A DNA stretch of 28,563 bases from Akkermansiaceae bacterium UBA2367 (GCA_002344525.1 DDTJ01000067.1:1-28563), one strand, 5' to 3'; counted from the first letter of the stretch, positions 16,042-23,372 are shown. The notes: a model not told the origin generated them from the sequence alone. A program made the numbers and translations.

Positions 16042-16065
16042 AAATATGCAAAAATTGGCATATTT
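16042..16065. promoter_or_regulatory. AT-rich inverted repeat, possible operator
   Basis: AAATATGC (16042-16049) and GCATATTT (16058-16065) form a perfect 8-bp inverted repeat around an 8-nt AT-rich centre, AAAAATTG. It lies 26 bp upstream of the D-2-hydroxyacid dehydrogenase ATG in otherwise GC-rich DNA. Two half-sites about 16 bp apart, centre to centre, suit a dimeric repressor. No regulator is adjacent. Confidence 0.4.
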
Positions 16066-16091
16066 AAGAATCGCAAACCGGTCCCGTCGCC

Positions 16092-17207
16092 ATGAAACGC
16101 TCCTCCTCCCCGTTGTCTCTGATTCTTTGTCTCGCGGTGGTTGTGTCGGTCGGCTCGTATCGGTCCCTCTTTGCCCAGACCACTGCCGAGGAGATCGGCT
16201 CCTTGCGCAATGCGAAGGTCGCGGTGCCGGTGACGGACGGAAAACCCGAGCTGACCTATTTCGCTGGCAGCATGTCGCCGGAGGAGCTCGCCGAACTCCG
16301 CGAGATCGCGCCGAATCTGCGCATCATCACGGGACTGTCCCAAGCCGAGGCGCTGGCCCGCGCGGAGGAGGCCCACGGCGTCGAGTCCCGCTACGCGACG
16401 CCGGAGTTCATCGCCAAGGCGACAAATCTTGCGTGGGTGCAGGCGATGAGCGCCGGGGTCGAGGGACTGATCGCCAACGAGGCCCTCGTGCTGAACGAGC
16501 GCATCGTCCTGACCAACCATCGCGGGGTGCATGGCCCGGCCATCGCGGACCATGCCTTGGCCATGCTGCTCTCCCTGACGCGCGATCTGCGCTATCATTC
16601 CGAAAACCAAGCCAAGCGTGAATGGACTCGGGGCGGCTCGCGGCTGACCCCGATCGCGCTCGACGGGCGGACGATGCTGGTGGTTGGCATCGGTGGCATC
16701 GGCAGCGAGATCGCGAAGCGGGGGAATGCCTTCGGGATGCGCGTCTGGGCGACCCGCCGCAGCGAAGCGCCGAAGCCGGACTACATCGACCGGGTCGAGC
16801 TGTCGCCGAAACTGCTGGAGCTGCTGCCCGAGGCCGACGTGGTGGCCATCGCCGCGCCGCTCACGCCGGAGACGCAGGGATTGTTCGACAAGAAGGCCTT
16901 CGCGGCGATGAAGGAGGGGGCCATCCTCGTCAACATCGCGCGGGGTGCCATCGTCGATTCCGGGGCGATGCTGGAAGCGCTCCGCAGCGGAAAGCTGGCG
17001 GGAGCCGCCCTCGACGTGACCGATCCCGAACCCCTGCCCGCCGACAGCCCGCTCTGGGACATGCCCAACGTCGTCATCACCCCGCATATCGCCGGCCACG
17101 CCGAGGTCACGGCGGAGCGGCGCTGGACCCTGCTGCGCGAGAATCTGCGCCGTTTCGCCGCCGGCGAACCGCTCTACAACGTCGTCGACAAAGTCGCGGG
17201 ATACTGA
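16092..17207 (+). CDS. D-2-hydroxyacid dehydrogenase family protein with Sec-type signal peptide
   Basis: A 371-residue member of the NAD-dependent D-isomer 2-hydroxyacid dehydrogenase family, which interconverts 2-keto acids and D-2-hydroxy acids. The Rossmann motif GIGGIG is at 199-204. The catalytic triad appears complete: Arg284 (NIARGAIVD), Glu313 (TDPEPLP) and His332 (TPHIAGH). The N-terminus is unusual: MKRSSSPLSLILCLAVVVSVGSYRSLFAQ reads as a Sec signal peptide, so the enzyme would be exported unfolded and would need NAD outside the cytoplasm. An alternative internal start at about residue 35 would give a cytoplasmic enzyme, but no ATG fits there. The aldo/keto reductase follows 50 bp later on the same strand, so the two probably form an operon. 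Substrate is unknown. Confidence 0.88.
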   Translation: MKRSSSPLSLILCLAVVVSVGSYRSLFAQTTAEEIGSLRNAKVAVPVTDGKPELTYFAGSMSPEELAELREIAPNLRIITGLSQAEALARAEEAHGVESRYATPEFIAKATNLAWVQAMSAGVEGLIANEALVLNERIVLTNHRGVHGPAIADHALAMLLSLTRDLRYHSENQAKREWTRGGSRLTPIALDGRTMLVVGIGGIGSEIAKRGNAFGMRVWATRRSEAPKPDYIDRVELSPKLLELLPEADVVAIAAPLTPETQGLFDKKAFAAMKEGAILVNIARGAIVDSGAMLEALRSGKLAGAALDVTDPEPLPADSPLWDMPNVVITPHIAGHAEVTAERRWTLLRENLRRFAAGEPLYNVVDKVAGY

Positions 17208-17214
17208 CTCTCTT

Positions 17215-17238
17215 GAAATCCGAAACTCGAAATCCGAA
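17215..17238 (+). repeat. Short tandem GAAATCCGAA repeat
   Basis: GAAATCCGAA occurs at 17215-17224 and again at 17229-17238 (14-nt period), filling most of the 50-bp gap between the dehydrogenase and the aldo/keto reductase. Only two full units are present; a third, degenerate unit (GAACCCTGAAT) follows. Confidence 0.5.
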
Positions 17239-17257
17239 CCCTGAATCTGTTCTCTCC

Positions 17258-18214
17258 ATGAATCGAAATTCCCGTTCTTTCTCCCGTCGTGACGCTCTCA
17301 AATTTGGTGCCGCTGCTGGAATTGGTCTCTCGCTTGACCCTCTTGTGCTTCGCGCGGAAGAGGGTGAACTCATCACGAAGGCGATCCCCAGCTCTGGGCA
17401 AAAAATCCCCGTGGTCGGTCTTGGCACGAACGCCTACGGGGTGGACGACCCGGAGGAGTTGGCCGCCCGCCGCGAGGTGCTGAAGCGGATGCCGGAGGTC
17501 GGGCTCACCTTGATCGACACTGCGCCGGGCTACAAAACCTCGGAGATCGTCCTCGGCAACCTGATCGCCGACATCGGCAACCGCGACCAGCTCTTCCTCG
17601 CCACCAAGGTCACGGTGGACGCGGACAAAGGGCAGACGGTGAAGGATGGCATCGCCATGCTGGAGGAGTCTTTCAAGCGCCTCAAGACCGACCATGTCGA
17701 GCTGATGCAGGTCCACAGCCTGCGGGGCTGGCAGGTCCTCCTCCCCGTCTTGCGCGAGTGGAAGGCCGCCGGAAAGATCGGCTACTACGGCGTCACCACC
17801 TCGGACGACAAGCAATATGACGAACTCGCCAAGGTGATCGAGACGGAGAAGCTCGACTTCGTGCAGGTCGATTTCTCCATTGCCAACCGCAACGCGGAGG
17901 AGCGCATCCTCCCCCTCGCCGCCGACAAGGGCGCAGCCGTGCTGCTGAATTTCCCCTTCGGCGGACGCCGCGCGGAGAACCTCATCGCCCAGACCCTCGG
18001 CAAGCCGCTGCCGGGCTTCGCGGCGGAGATCCAATGCACCTCCTGGGCGCAGATCCTCCTGAAATACCTCGTCTCCCATCCCGCCGTGACCTGCGCCATC
18101 CCCGGCACCGTCAAGGTGAAGCACATCGAGGACAACGCCAAGGCCGCTCGCGGCGTGCTGCCGGACGCGGGTCTGCGCAAGCGTATTGAGGAGGCCTTTG
18201 CCGCGCTTTCATGA
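17258..18214 (+). CDS. Tat-exported aldo/keto reductase
   Basis: A 318-residue aldo/keto reductase (TIM barrel, NADPH-type). The ATG at 17258 exposes a twin-arginine signal, SFSRRDALKFGAAAGIGLSL (Arg10-Arg11), with cleavage near LRAEE. The catalytic tetrad is complete: Asp87 (TLIDTAP), Tyr92 (PGYKTSE), Lys117 (LATKVT) and His153 (MQVHSL). The C-terminal cofactor region has TCAIPGTVKVKHIEDNAKAA. It could reduce keto-sugars or aldehydes in the periplasm if cofactor is exported bound to the folded enzyme. The frame is open 212 codons further upstream, but that part overlaps the dehydrogenase gene and is antimotif, so it is rejected. The second gene of a pair with the dehydrogenase, it is followed 107 bp later by a carrier gene on the same strand. 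Confidence 0.92.
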   Translation: MNRNSRSFSRRDALKFGAAAGIGLSLDPLVLRAEEGELITKAIPSSGQKIPVVGLGTNAYGVDDPEELAARREVLKRMPEVGLTLIDTAPGYKTSEIVLGNLIADIGNRDQLFLATKVTVDADKGQTVKDGIAMLEESFKRLKTDHVELMQVHSLRGWQVLLPVLREWKAAGKIGYYGVTTSDDKQYDELAKVIETEKLDFVQVDFSIANRNAEERILPLAADKGAAVLLNFPFGGRRAENLIAQTLGKPLPGFAAEIQCTSWAQILLKYLVSHPAVTCAIPGTVKVKHIEDNAKAARGVLPDAGLRKRIEEAFAALS

Positions 18215-18321
18215 GGTCATCCCGCATTCGGAGGTGGGTGGAGCGCGATTGGTGCTTTCCTTGGGCTTGCGCGGGTCGCATCGAAGCATGAATTAAGTAG
18301 CCGTAGTCGATCCCTGATCCG

Positions 18322-19659
18322 ATGACCAACTTTCTTCCGAAATTTTTCCATGTCCGCCGCGAGGAGAAGCTCCCCGTGTTCCTCGGGATGCTGTTCTTCT
18401 TCTTCGTGATGGCGGCGCTGATGCTGCTGCGTCCCGCCCGCGAGGCGCTGGGTATGCAGCGCGGCATCGAATCGGTGCGCTGGCTGTTCATCGGCACGGC
18501 GGTGGTGACCCTGCTGGTGAACCCGGTGTTCGGCTGGCTCGTCAGCCGTTTCCGGCGCATCCGCTTCATCGCTGCGACCTACGCGTTCTTCGGGGCGAGC
18601 CTGGTGGCCTTCTGGGCGGTGATGGTTTTCGCTCCTGCCGCCATCGGCGTGACCTCCGGGCAGGTCTTCTACGTCTGGTTCAGCGTGTTCAACTTGTTCT
18701 CGGTGATGGTCTTCTGGGCGCTGCTGGCGGACCGTTTCTCCTTGGAGCAAAGCAAGCGCTTCTTCCCGCTGATCGCGGCGGGCGGAACGGTGGGCGCGAT
18801 TTTCGGCCCTTGGCTCGCCTCGACGCTGGCTCAGCCCTTCGGCACGTCCGTGCTCCTGCTCGTCGCGACGGGATTTCTCCTCCTCGCCATCGTCGCGGCG
18901 TGGGCGCTGACCCAAGTGCTGCCGGACCGGCGCGACGGAACCTCCCACCACATGGCGGAAGAGGACGAGCACGCGGTGATCGGCGGCAATGCTTGGGGAG
19001 GTTTCCGGGCGGTGTTCGGCTCGCGCTATCTGCTGGGCATCGCGGCCTATGTGGTGATCCTCGCGATCGTGCTCACCTTCATCTACTTCACCCGGATGCA
19101 GATGGTCGCGGCTCTCGGCGACAGCGTGGACATGCGCACGGCGATTTTCGCCCGTCTCGACATGATCACGCAGATCGCCACGCTGGTGCTGCAGCTCAGC
19201 ATCACGGGATACCTGATGAAGCGTTTCGGCGTGCCCGTGACCTTGGCGCTGCTGCCCCTGACGGTGATGCTGGGCTTCATCGGGCTGGCCATTTTCGGCT
19301 CGCTGGCGATGGTGGTGGTTCTGGATGCGGCCTCCAAGGCGGTGCAGAGGGCGGTCATGCGCCCCGCTCGCGAAACCCTGTTCACCGTCTTGAACCGCGA
19401 GGACAAATACAAGGCCAAGGCCTTCATCGACACCTTCGTCTATCGCGGCGGGGATGTGATCGGCGCCCAGGTGGAGGGCTTGCTCAAGAGCTTGGGAATG
19501 GGGCTCGTCGCTCTTTCCAGCCTAGTCGTTCCGATGACGGTCGCTTGGACCTTGCTGGGCGTTTGGCTGGGACGTCAGCAGGAGGCGAAGGCCGGGAAGT
19601 CGGGTGCCTCCGGTGCGGAGGAAGGAGGCGGTCCGGTTCCGAACATCACGACCGGATGA
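18322..19659 (+). CDS. Npt1/Npt2 (TLC)-like or MFS-type carrier
   Basis: A 445-residue polytopic protein with about 12 hydrophobic segments. Marks of the family are MLLRPAREALGM in the first helix region, NLFSVMVFWALLADRFSLEQSKRFFPLIAAGGTVGAIFGP in helices 4-5, and KAVQRAVMRPARETLFTVLNREDKYKAKAFIDTFVYRGGD near helix 10. The FWALLAD...SKRFFPLIAAGG block resembles the signature of ATP/ADP translocase-type (TLC, Npt1/Npt2) carriers, known best from Chlamydiae and Rickettsiae but with distant relatives in free-living bacteria. Those relatives have unknown substrates, so a nucleotide substrate must not be assumed; database labels of plain MFS transporter are also common. The C-terminal tail is Gly/Ala/Glu-rich and probably cytoplasmic. 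It ends 94 bp before the stop of the convergent ArsR gene. Confidence 0.72.
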   Translation: MTNFLPKFFHVRREEKLPVFLGMLFFFFVMAALMLLRPAREALGMQRGIESVRWLFIGTAVVTLLVNPVFGWLVSRFRRIRFIAATYAFFGASLVAFWAVMVFAPAAIGVTSGQVFYVWFSVFNLFSVMVFWALLADRFSLEQSKRFFPLIAAGGTVGAIFGPWLASTLAQPFGTSVLLLVATGFLLLAIVAAWALTQVLPDRRDGTSHHMAEEDEHAVIGGNAWGGFRAVFGSRYLLGIAAYVVILAIVLTFIYFTRMQMVAALGDSVDMRTAIFARLDMITQIATLVLQLSITGYLMKRFGVPVTLALLPLTVMLGFIGLAIFGSLAMVVVLDAASKAVQRAVMRPARETLFTVLNREDKYKAKAFIDTFVYRGGDVIGAQVEGLLKSLGMGLVALSSLVVPMTVAWTLLGVWLGRQQEAKAGKSGASGAEEGGGPVPNITTG

Positions 19660-19753
19660 CGACGGATATCCACCTGCGGTCGGTCGAGGCATTGCCGGGA
19701 GAGTCCGCCTGCTCCCGCAGGGTCGGTTCGCATGGGAAAGAATGGCTCCGTCC

Positions 19754-20065
19754 TCAGCGTCGACGGGGCTGGTCGAAGCGGAAGGTGCAGCAGCCCAGAT
19801 CGAGAATCTGCCCCCCGTCGCCAAGCCGCTGTCTGAAGTCCGGCGCGACCCGATACCAGACGGTCGTGCCCTCCTTTTCGGGGACGACGATCCCCGCCTC
19901 CCGAAGGATGCGGAGGTGCTTCGACATCGTCGGCTGGATGACGGAGAGATGCAGAGCGAGCTCCGTGACCTTCGCGCGCTCCTCCTCGATCAGGAGCTGC
20001 ACGATCCGCCAGCGCGTCCCGTCGGAGAGCGCCTTAAGCACTTCGGAGCAACCGGAGTCGGGCAT
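19754..20065 (-). CDS. ArsR-family winged-helix regulator
   Basis: A 103-residue DNA-binding protein. The winged helix is clear: VLKALSDGTRWRIVQLLIEEE at about 9-29, recognition helix region VTELALHLSVIQPTMSKHLRILREAGIV at 33-60, and wing EKEGTTVWYRVAPDF at 63-77. Cys6 near the N-terminus and Cys92-Cys93 near the C-terminus (LDLGCCTFRF) could form a metal or thiol sensing site, as in some ArsR proteins, but no ELCVCDL-type site is present, so the inducer is unknown. I chose the ATG at 20065; upstream in-frame starts at 20101 and beyond would enter the next gene's 5' region. It is divergent from the sugar dehydrogenase-cupin-barrel unit with only 60 bp between the starts, so it probably controls that unit and itself. 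Confidence 0.88.
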   Translation of the reverse strand: MPDSGCSEVLKALSDGTRWRIVQLLIEEERAKVTELALHLSVIQPTMSKHLRILREAGIVVPEKEGTTVWYRVAPDFRQRLGDGGQILDLGCCTFRFDQPRRR

Positions 20066-20125
20066 GATCTGTCCATAGCACGGTTGCGGCCTTTTTTCCA
20101 TCCCACAAATCCTCAATTTACCCTC

Positions 20126-21484
20126 ATGAATCCGCCCCTGCCCTCCCTCCGCCTCGTCTGGCCCGCCTTGCTGGCCGTCGCCACGCCGATCCTCGCCCAG
20201 CAGACGCCGCCGCCCGCCCCGAAGAAGCCGGCTCCTGAAAAGCCGCCCATCGTCTTCGTGGAGACGGACTACGAACTGGTGGACGCCTTTCCGGGGTTGA
20301 AATTCGAGATGCCGCTCGGCATCGCCACTGCGCCGGAGGATCGAGGGAGGCTCTTCGTGCTGGAGAAGACCGGGCGCATTCATGTCGTCGCCGGACTCGA
20401 CGGAGCGACGCCAGAGAAGAAGCTCTTCCTCGACCTCACGAAGCCGAGGGACGGCGAGCTGGCGACGGAAAGCGAGTGCGGCGTGCTCGGCCTCGCCTTC
20501 CCGCCGGACCACGCGAAGAGTGGACGCTGCTTCGTCTACTACAGCCTCAAGATCGACGGATCCCTGCACCAGCGCGTCTCGCGCTTCCAAGTGCTCCCGG
20601 ACGATCCCGACCGGGTGGACCCCGCCTCCGAACAGCCGCTCATCACCCAAGCGGACGAGGCCGGCAACCACAACGGCGGCGACCTCCAGTTCGGTCCCGA
20701 CGGCTACCTCTACGTCAGCACGGGCGACGGTGGTTCGGGCAACGACAAGCTCGACAACGGGCGCTTCATCAACAAAGGCTTCCACGCCGCCATCCTGCGC
20801 ATCGACGTGGACAGGAAGCCGGGATCGCTGCCGCCGAACCCGCATCCCGCCGTGAACCTCGGCGCGGACGGAGCCGCCCTCTACACCGTCCCGGCGGACA
20901 ATCCCTTCATCGGCCGCGACTCGCACCACGGCCAGCCCATCGATCCGCAGACCGTGCGCACCGAGATCTGGGCCACGGGTCTGCGCAATCCTTGGCGCAT
21001 CCATTTCGATCCGGCCACCGGACGCCTCTTCGCCGGCGACGTGGGGCAGAACCTCTACGAGGAGATCGACCTGATCGTCGCCGGAGGCGACTACGGCTGG
21101 CCCCATCGCGAGGGCTTGCACCCCTTCACCCTCGGTCCGGGTGGAGAGCAGGACCCGGCGGACTTCCATCCCATCGCGCCCATCTTCGAGTATCCGCGCG
21201 TCGTCGGCATGTCCGTGACCGGCGGCGTCGTGTATCATGGGGAGCGCTTCCCCCAGCATCGCGGGAAATACGTCTTCGCCGACTACGCCACCGGCCGCGT
21301 CATCGCCTTGCAAGAGGGGGGAGGGGAGCTATGGTCCGACGAGACGCTCGCGCAGGAGCCGGGCATCGCCGGGATCGGCCTCGACCCCCGCGACGGCGAA
21401 GTGCTCTTCGCGAACATGGCCTTCGGCCAAGTCAAGCGTCTCCAGCCCAAAGAGTCCAAAGGAAACGCCACCCCGACGAACTGA
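20126..21484 (+). CDS. Exported PQQ-dependent sugar dehydrogenase family (GSDH) protein
   Basis: A 452-residue exported protein (signal MNPPLPSLRLVWPALLAVATPILAQ, then a Pro/Lys-rich linker). The rest is the six-bladed GSDH/Asd propeller: RGRLFVLEKTGRIHVV, CGVLGLAFPPDHAKSG, NHNGGDLQFGPDGYLYVSTGDGG from Asn181, TEIWATGLRNPWRIHFDPATGRLFAGDVGQNLYEEIDLI, GGDYGWPHREG and GKYVFADYATGRVIAL. Characterised members oxidise aldoses with PQQ, passing electrons to a periplasmic acceptor; whether this one binds PQQ is untested. No haem domain is attached. It is the first gene of a tight three-gene unit (29 bp to the cupin), divergent from the ArsR gene with 60 bp between starts. The ATG at 20126 is chosen for the signal peptide; upstream frame is antisense to ArsR. 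Confidence 0.92.
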   Translation: MNPPLPSLRLVWPALLAVATPILAQQTPPPAPKKPAPEKPPIVFVETDYELVDAFPGLKFEMPLGIATAPEDRGRLFVLEKTGRIHVVAGLDGATPEKKLFLDLTKPRDGELATESECGVLGLAFPPDHAKSGRCFVYYSLKIDGSLHQRVSRFQVLPDDPDRVDPASEQPLITQADEAGNHNGGDLQFGPDGYLYVSTGDGGSGNDKLDNGRFINKGFHAAILRIDVDRKPGSLPPNPHPAVNLGADGAALYTVPADNPFIGRDSHHGQPIDPQTVRTEIWATGLRNPWRIHFDPATGRLFAGDVGQNLYEEIDLIVAGGDYGWPHREGLHPFTLGPGGEQDPADFHPIAPIFEYPRVVGMSVTGGVVYHGERFPQHRGKYVFADYATGRVIALQEGGGELWSDETLAQEPGIAGIGLDPRDGEVLFANMAFGQVKRLQPKESKGNATPTN

Positions 21485-21513
21485 CCTCCCGCGCCCCGAC
21501 TCCCGCACCCGTC

Positions 21514-21987
21514 ATGAAACTGTCCCCGCTCCCCTCGCTCCTCCTCGGCCTCGCCATCGGGGCAGGGGCGATGGCCTTGGCCCAGGAGGCGACCGTCAGG
21601 CCCGCGATCATGAGTTCGTCCATCTTCGACTGGACGCAGATCCCGGTGAAGCAGACCGCCAAAGGGGAGTCGAGGCAGTTCTTCCAAGCTCCGACCGCCA
21701 CGCTGGACGAGTTGGAATGCCACGTCACCACGCTCAATCCCGGCGAGACGGCCCATCCGCCGCACCAGCATCCCGACGAGGAGATCATCGTCGTCAAGGA
21801 GGGCACCGTCGAATCCCTCGTGAACGGGGAATACCAGATCGTCGGCCCTGGGTCCGTCATCTTCCAGGCGGCCAATCAGATGCACACCATCCGGAACGCG
21901 GGCGACGTCCCGGCCAGCTACCACGTCATCAAATGGAACTCTCCCGGGATGCTGGCGAGGCGTCTGCTGAAGGGAAAAACGCCGTAG
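21514..21987 (+). CDS. Exported single-domain cupin
   Basis: A 157-residue exported protein (signal MKLSPLPSLLLGLAIGAGAMALA, cleavage near AQE). It contains one complete cupin fold. Motif 1 is GETAHPPHQHPDEEIIVVKEG with metal ligands His84, His86 and Glu90. Motif 2 is GPGSVIFQAANQMHTIRN with the fourth ligand His124. A small-molecule dioxygenase, isomerase or binding role is possible; single-domain cupins cannot be assigned further from sequence. It sits 29 bp after the sugar dehydrogenase and 10 bp before the barrel gene, so the three are almost certainly co-transcribed and it may act on the same sugar or its oxidised product. The 346 upstream in-frame codons overlap the dehydrogenase gene and are rejected. 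Confidence 0.9.
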   Translation: MKLSPLPSLLLGLAIGAGAMALAQEATVRPAIMSSSIFDWTQIPVKQTAKGESRQFFQAPTATLDELECHVTTLNPGETAHPPHQHPDEEIIVVKEGTVESLVNGEYQIVGPGSVIFQAANQMHTIRNAGDVPASYHVIKWNSPGMLARRLLKGKTP

Positions 21988-21997
21988 ATTCTCCGTG

Positions 21998-23080
21998 ATG
22001 AAATCCTGCTTCCCCATCCCAATCCTCGCGCTCGTCCTCGCCGCCTCCGCCCAGGCGCAGGACAAGGCCCCCGTCATCCGCGGCACCTACGCGCATCCCA
22101 AGGCCTTCTGGGACACCGGGGCGCGGCTGGACGACTATGGCGTGAACGCCGTCTTCATCCACGGCAGCGGCATCGACGAGGCCACCTTCACCCGCGCCAA
22201 GGAGGAGGGCTGCAAGGTCTTCGCCGAGTTTCCCACCCTCAACGGCAAATACGGGAAATACGTCGAGAACCATCCCGACGCCCATCCCATCGACGATTCG
22301 GGAAATCCCGCGCCGCCCGCGACTTGGTTCTTGGGCGTCTGCCCCACCCACGCCGGCTTCCGCCAATTCCGCATGGACGATCTGCGCGCCCTGCTTGAGC
22401 GGCACGACCTCGATGGCATCTGGATGGACTACACCCATTGGCATGCCCAGTTCGAGGATCCCTATCCCGTGCTCCTCAAGACCTGCTTCAACGACTCCTG
22501 CCTCGCCGCCTTCGAGGAATGGGCCGGACTCGAGGTGCAGGGGGAGACCGTGCCGGAGAAGGCCAAGTGGATCTTCGCCAACGCCGCCAAGAAGTGGGAG
22601 GACTGGCGCGTCCATGTCATCGTCGATTGGGCGAAGGAAATCCGCTCCATCGTCAAGGAGATCCGCCCGAACGCCCTCGTCGGCATCTACCACACCGCTT
22701 GGAAGGATGAGGATCTCAGCGGGGTGCGCCGTCGCTGCCTCGGACTGGATTTCGACGCGCTCGCTCCCTACGTCGATGTCTTCTCGCCGATGATCTACCA
22801 CGGCCGCTCCGGCAAGTCTCCCGAGTATGTGAAGGAGTTCGTGGACTATCTCGGGGCAAAGCCCTGGGTGAAGACCGCCCCCGGCGCCTACCCGCAGATC
22901 TGGCCCATCGTGCAGGCCCACGACGATCCCCGGGTGTCGCCCGAGGAGTTCGAGCAGGTCCTGAACTACGGCCTCGGCGGCAAGAGCACCGGGGTCATGA
23001 TGTTCACCCTCGGCAGCGTCGCGCAGGACGCCGGCAAGATGGAGGTCATGAAGCGGGTCTATCTCCAGCACGCCCGGTAG
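21998..23080 (+). CDS. Exported TIM-barrel glycosidase-like protein, function unknown
   Basis: A 360-residue exported protein (signal MKSCFPIPILALVLAASAQA). The core looks like a (beta/alpha)8 barrel of the putative glycosyl hydrolase type related to GHL10/DUF4015 families. Features are GVNAVFIHGSGID, GCKVFAEFPTLNG, FRMDDLRALLERHDLDGIWMDYTHWHAQ with acidic Asp139 and Asp144 on a strand end, NALVGIYHTAW, YVDVFSPMIYHGRSG and STGVMMFTLGSV. It would be a periplasmic carbohydrate-active protein, but no catalytic pair can be fixed and the family has little biochemistry. The ATG at 21998 is preferred over the GTG at 21995 directly before it. It is the third gene of the dehydrogenase-cupin-barrel unit, with a 10-bp gap after the cupin. 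Confidence 0.75.
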   Translation: MKSCFPIPILALVLAASAQAQDKAPVIRGTYAHPKAFWDTGARLDDYGVNAVFIHGSGIDEATFTRAKEEGCKVFAEFPTLNGKYGKYVENHPDAHPIDDSGNPAPPATWFLGVCPTHAGFRQFRMDDLRALLERHDLDGIWMDYTHWHAQFEDPYPVLLKTCFNDSCLAAFEEWAGLEVQGETVPEKAKWIFANAAKKWEDWRVHVIVDWAKEIRSIVKEIRPNALVGIYHTAWKDEDLSGVRRRCLGLDFDALAPYVDVFSPMIYHGRSGKSPEYVKEFVDYLGAKPWVKTAPGAYPQIWPIVQAHDDPRVSPEEFEQVLNYGLGGKSTGVMMFTLGSVAQDAGKMEVMKRVYLQHAR

Positions 23081-23156
23081 ATGCCACTCCATCCGTTTCC
23101 GCCTTTCCCTCGTATTCATGCAGCACCCAAATCGTTCAACCGACGCGGTTCTTGAT

Positions 23157-23236
23157 CCCAAGGAGGGCCGACATTCCTGTCGGCCGGCTGGTCGGGCCGG
23201 GCTTGTCGGCCGACAGGAATGTCGGCCCTCCTTGGG
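23157..23236. repeat. Perfect 30-bp inverted repeat with nested palindromes
   Basis: The arms 23157-23186 and 23207-23236 are exact reverse complements over 30 bp, separated by a 20-nt GC-rich spacer. Each arm starts CCCAAGGAGGGCCGACATTC and contains its own hairpin, GGCCGACA-TTCC-TGTCGGCC (8-bp stem, 4-nt loop). The element can therefore fold either as one long hairpin or as two short ones. No coding sequence or transposase is associated, and no target duplication is obvious. Confidence 0.9.
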
Positions 23237-23301
23237 CTTCCGGCTGGGATGAATCTATTTGCGTGTCGCATTAAGACTACTTTGTTAAATGATTGGATTT
23301 G

Positions 23302-23372
23302 GACCACGGATGACACGAATCACACGGATGAGCCTCAAGAAAATCCGTGTTCATCTGTGTTCATTCGTGGTC
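23302..23372. repeat. Imperfect inverted repeat of CACGGATGA-type units
   Basis: The left arm (23302-23329) reads GACCACGGATGACACGAATC and on to CACACGGAT; the right arm (23343-23372) is its near reverse complement with a 2-nt length difference. Each arm is a run of 9-10-nt units of the type CACGGATGA / CACGAATGAA / CACAGATGAA. The design is the same as the CGGAA-unit element at 11907-11987. Confidence 0.75.

Noticed and set aside
19754..21313. A 519-codon minus-strand frame ending in the ArsR domain
   Set aside because: Only the last 103 codons form a winged helix; the rest is antisense to the sugar dehydrogenase gene, so the start was placed at 20065.
23157..23236. Intrinsic transcription terminator for the TIM-barrel gene
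   Set aside because: The hairpin could stop or protect a transcript, but it starts 77 bp after the gene, has no T-run, and its exact 30-bp arms and nested palindromes fit a repeat element better.
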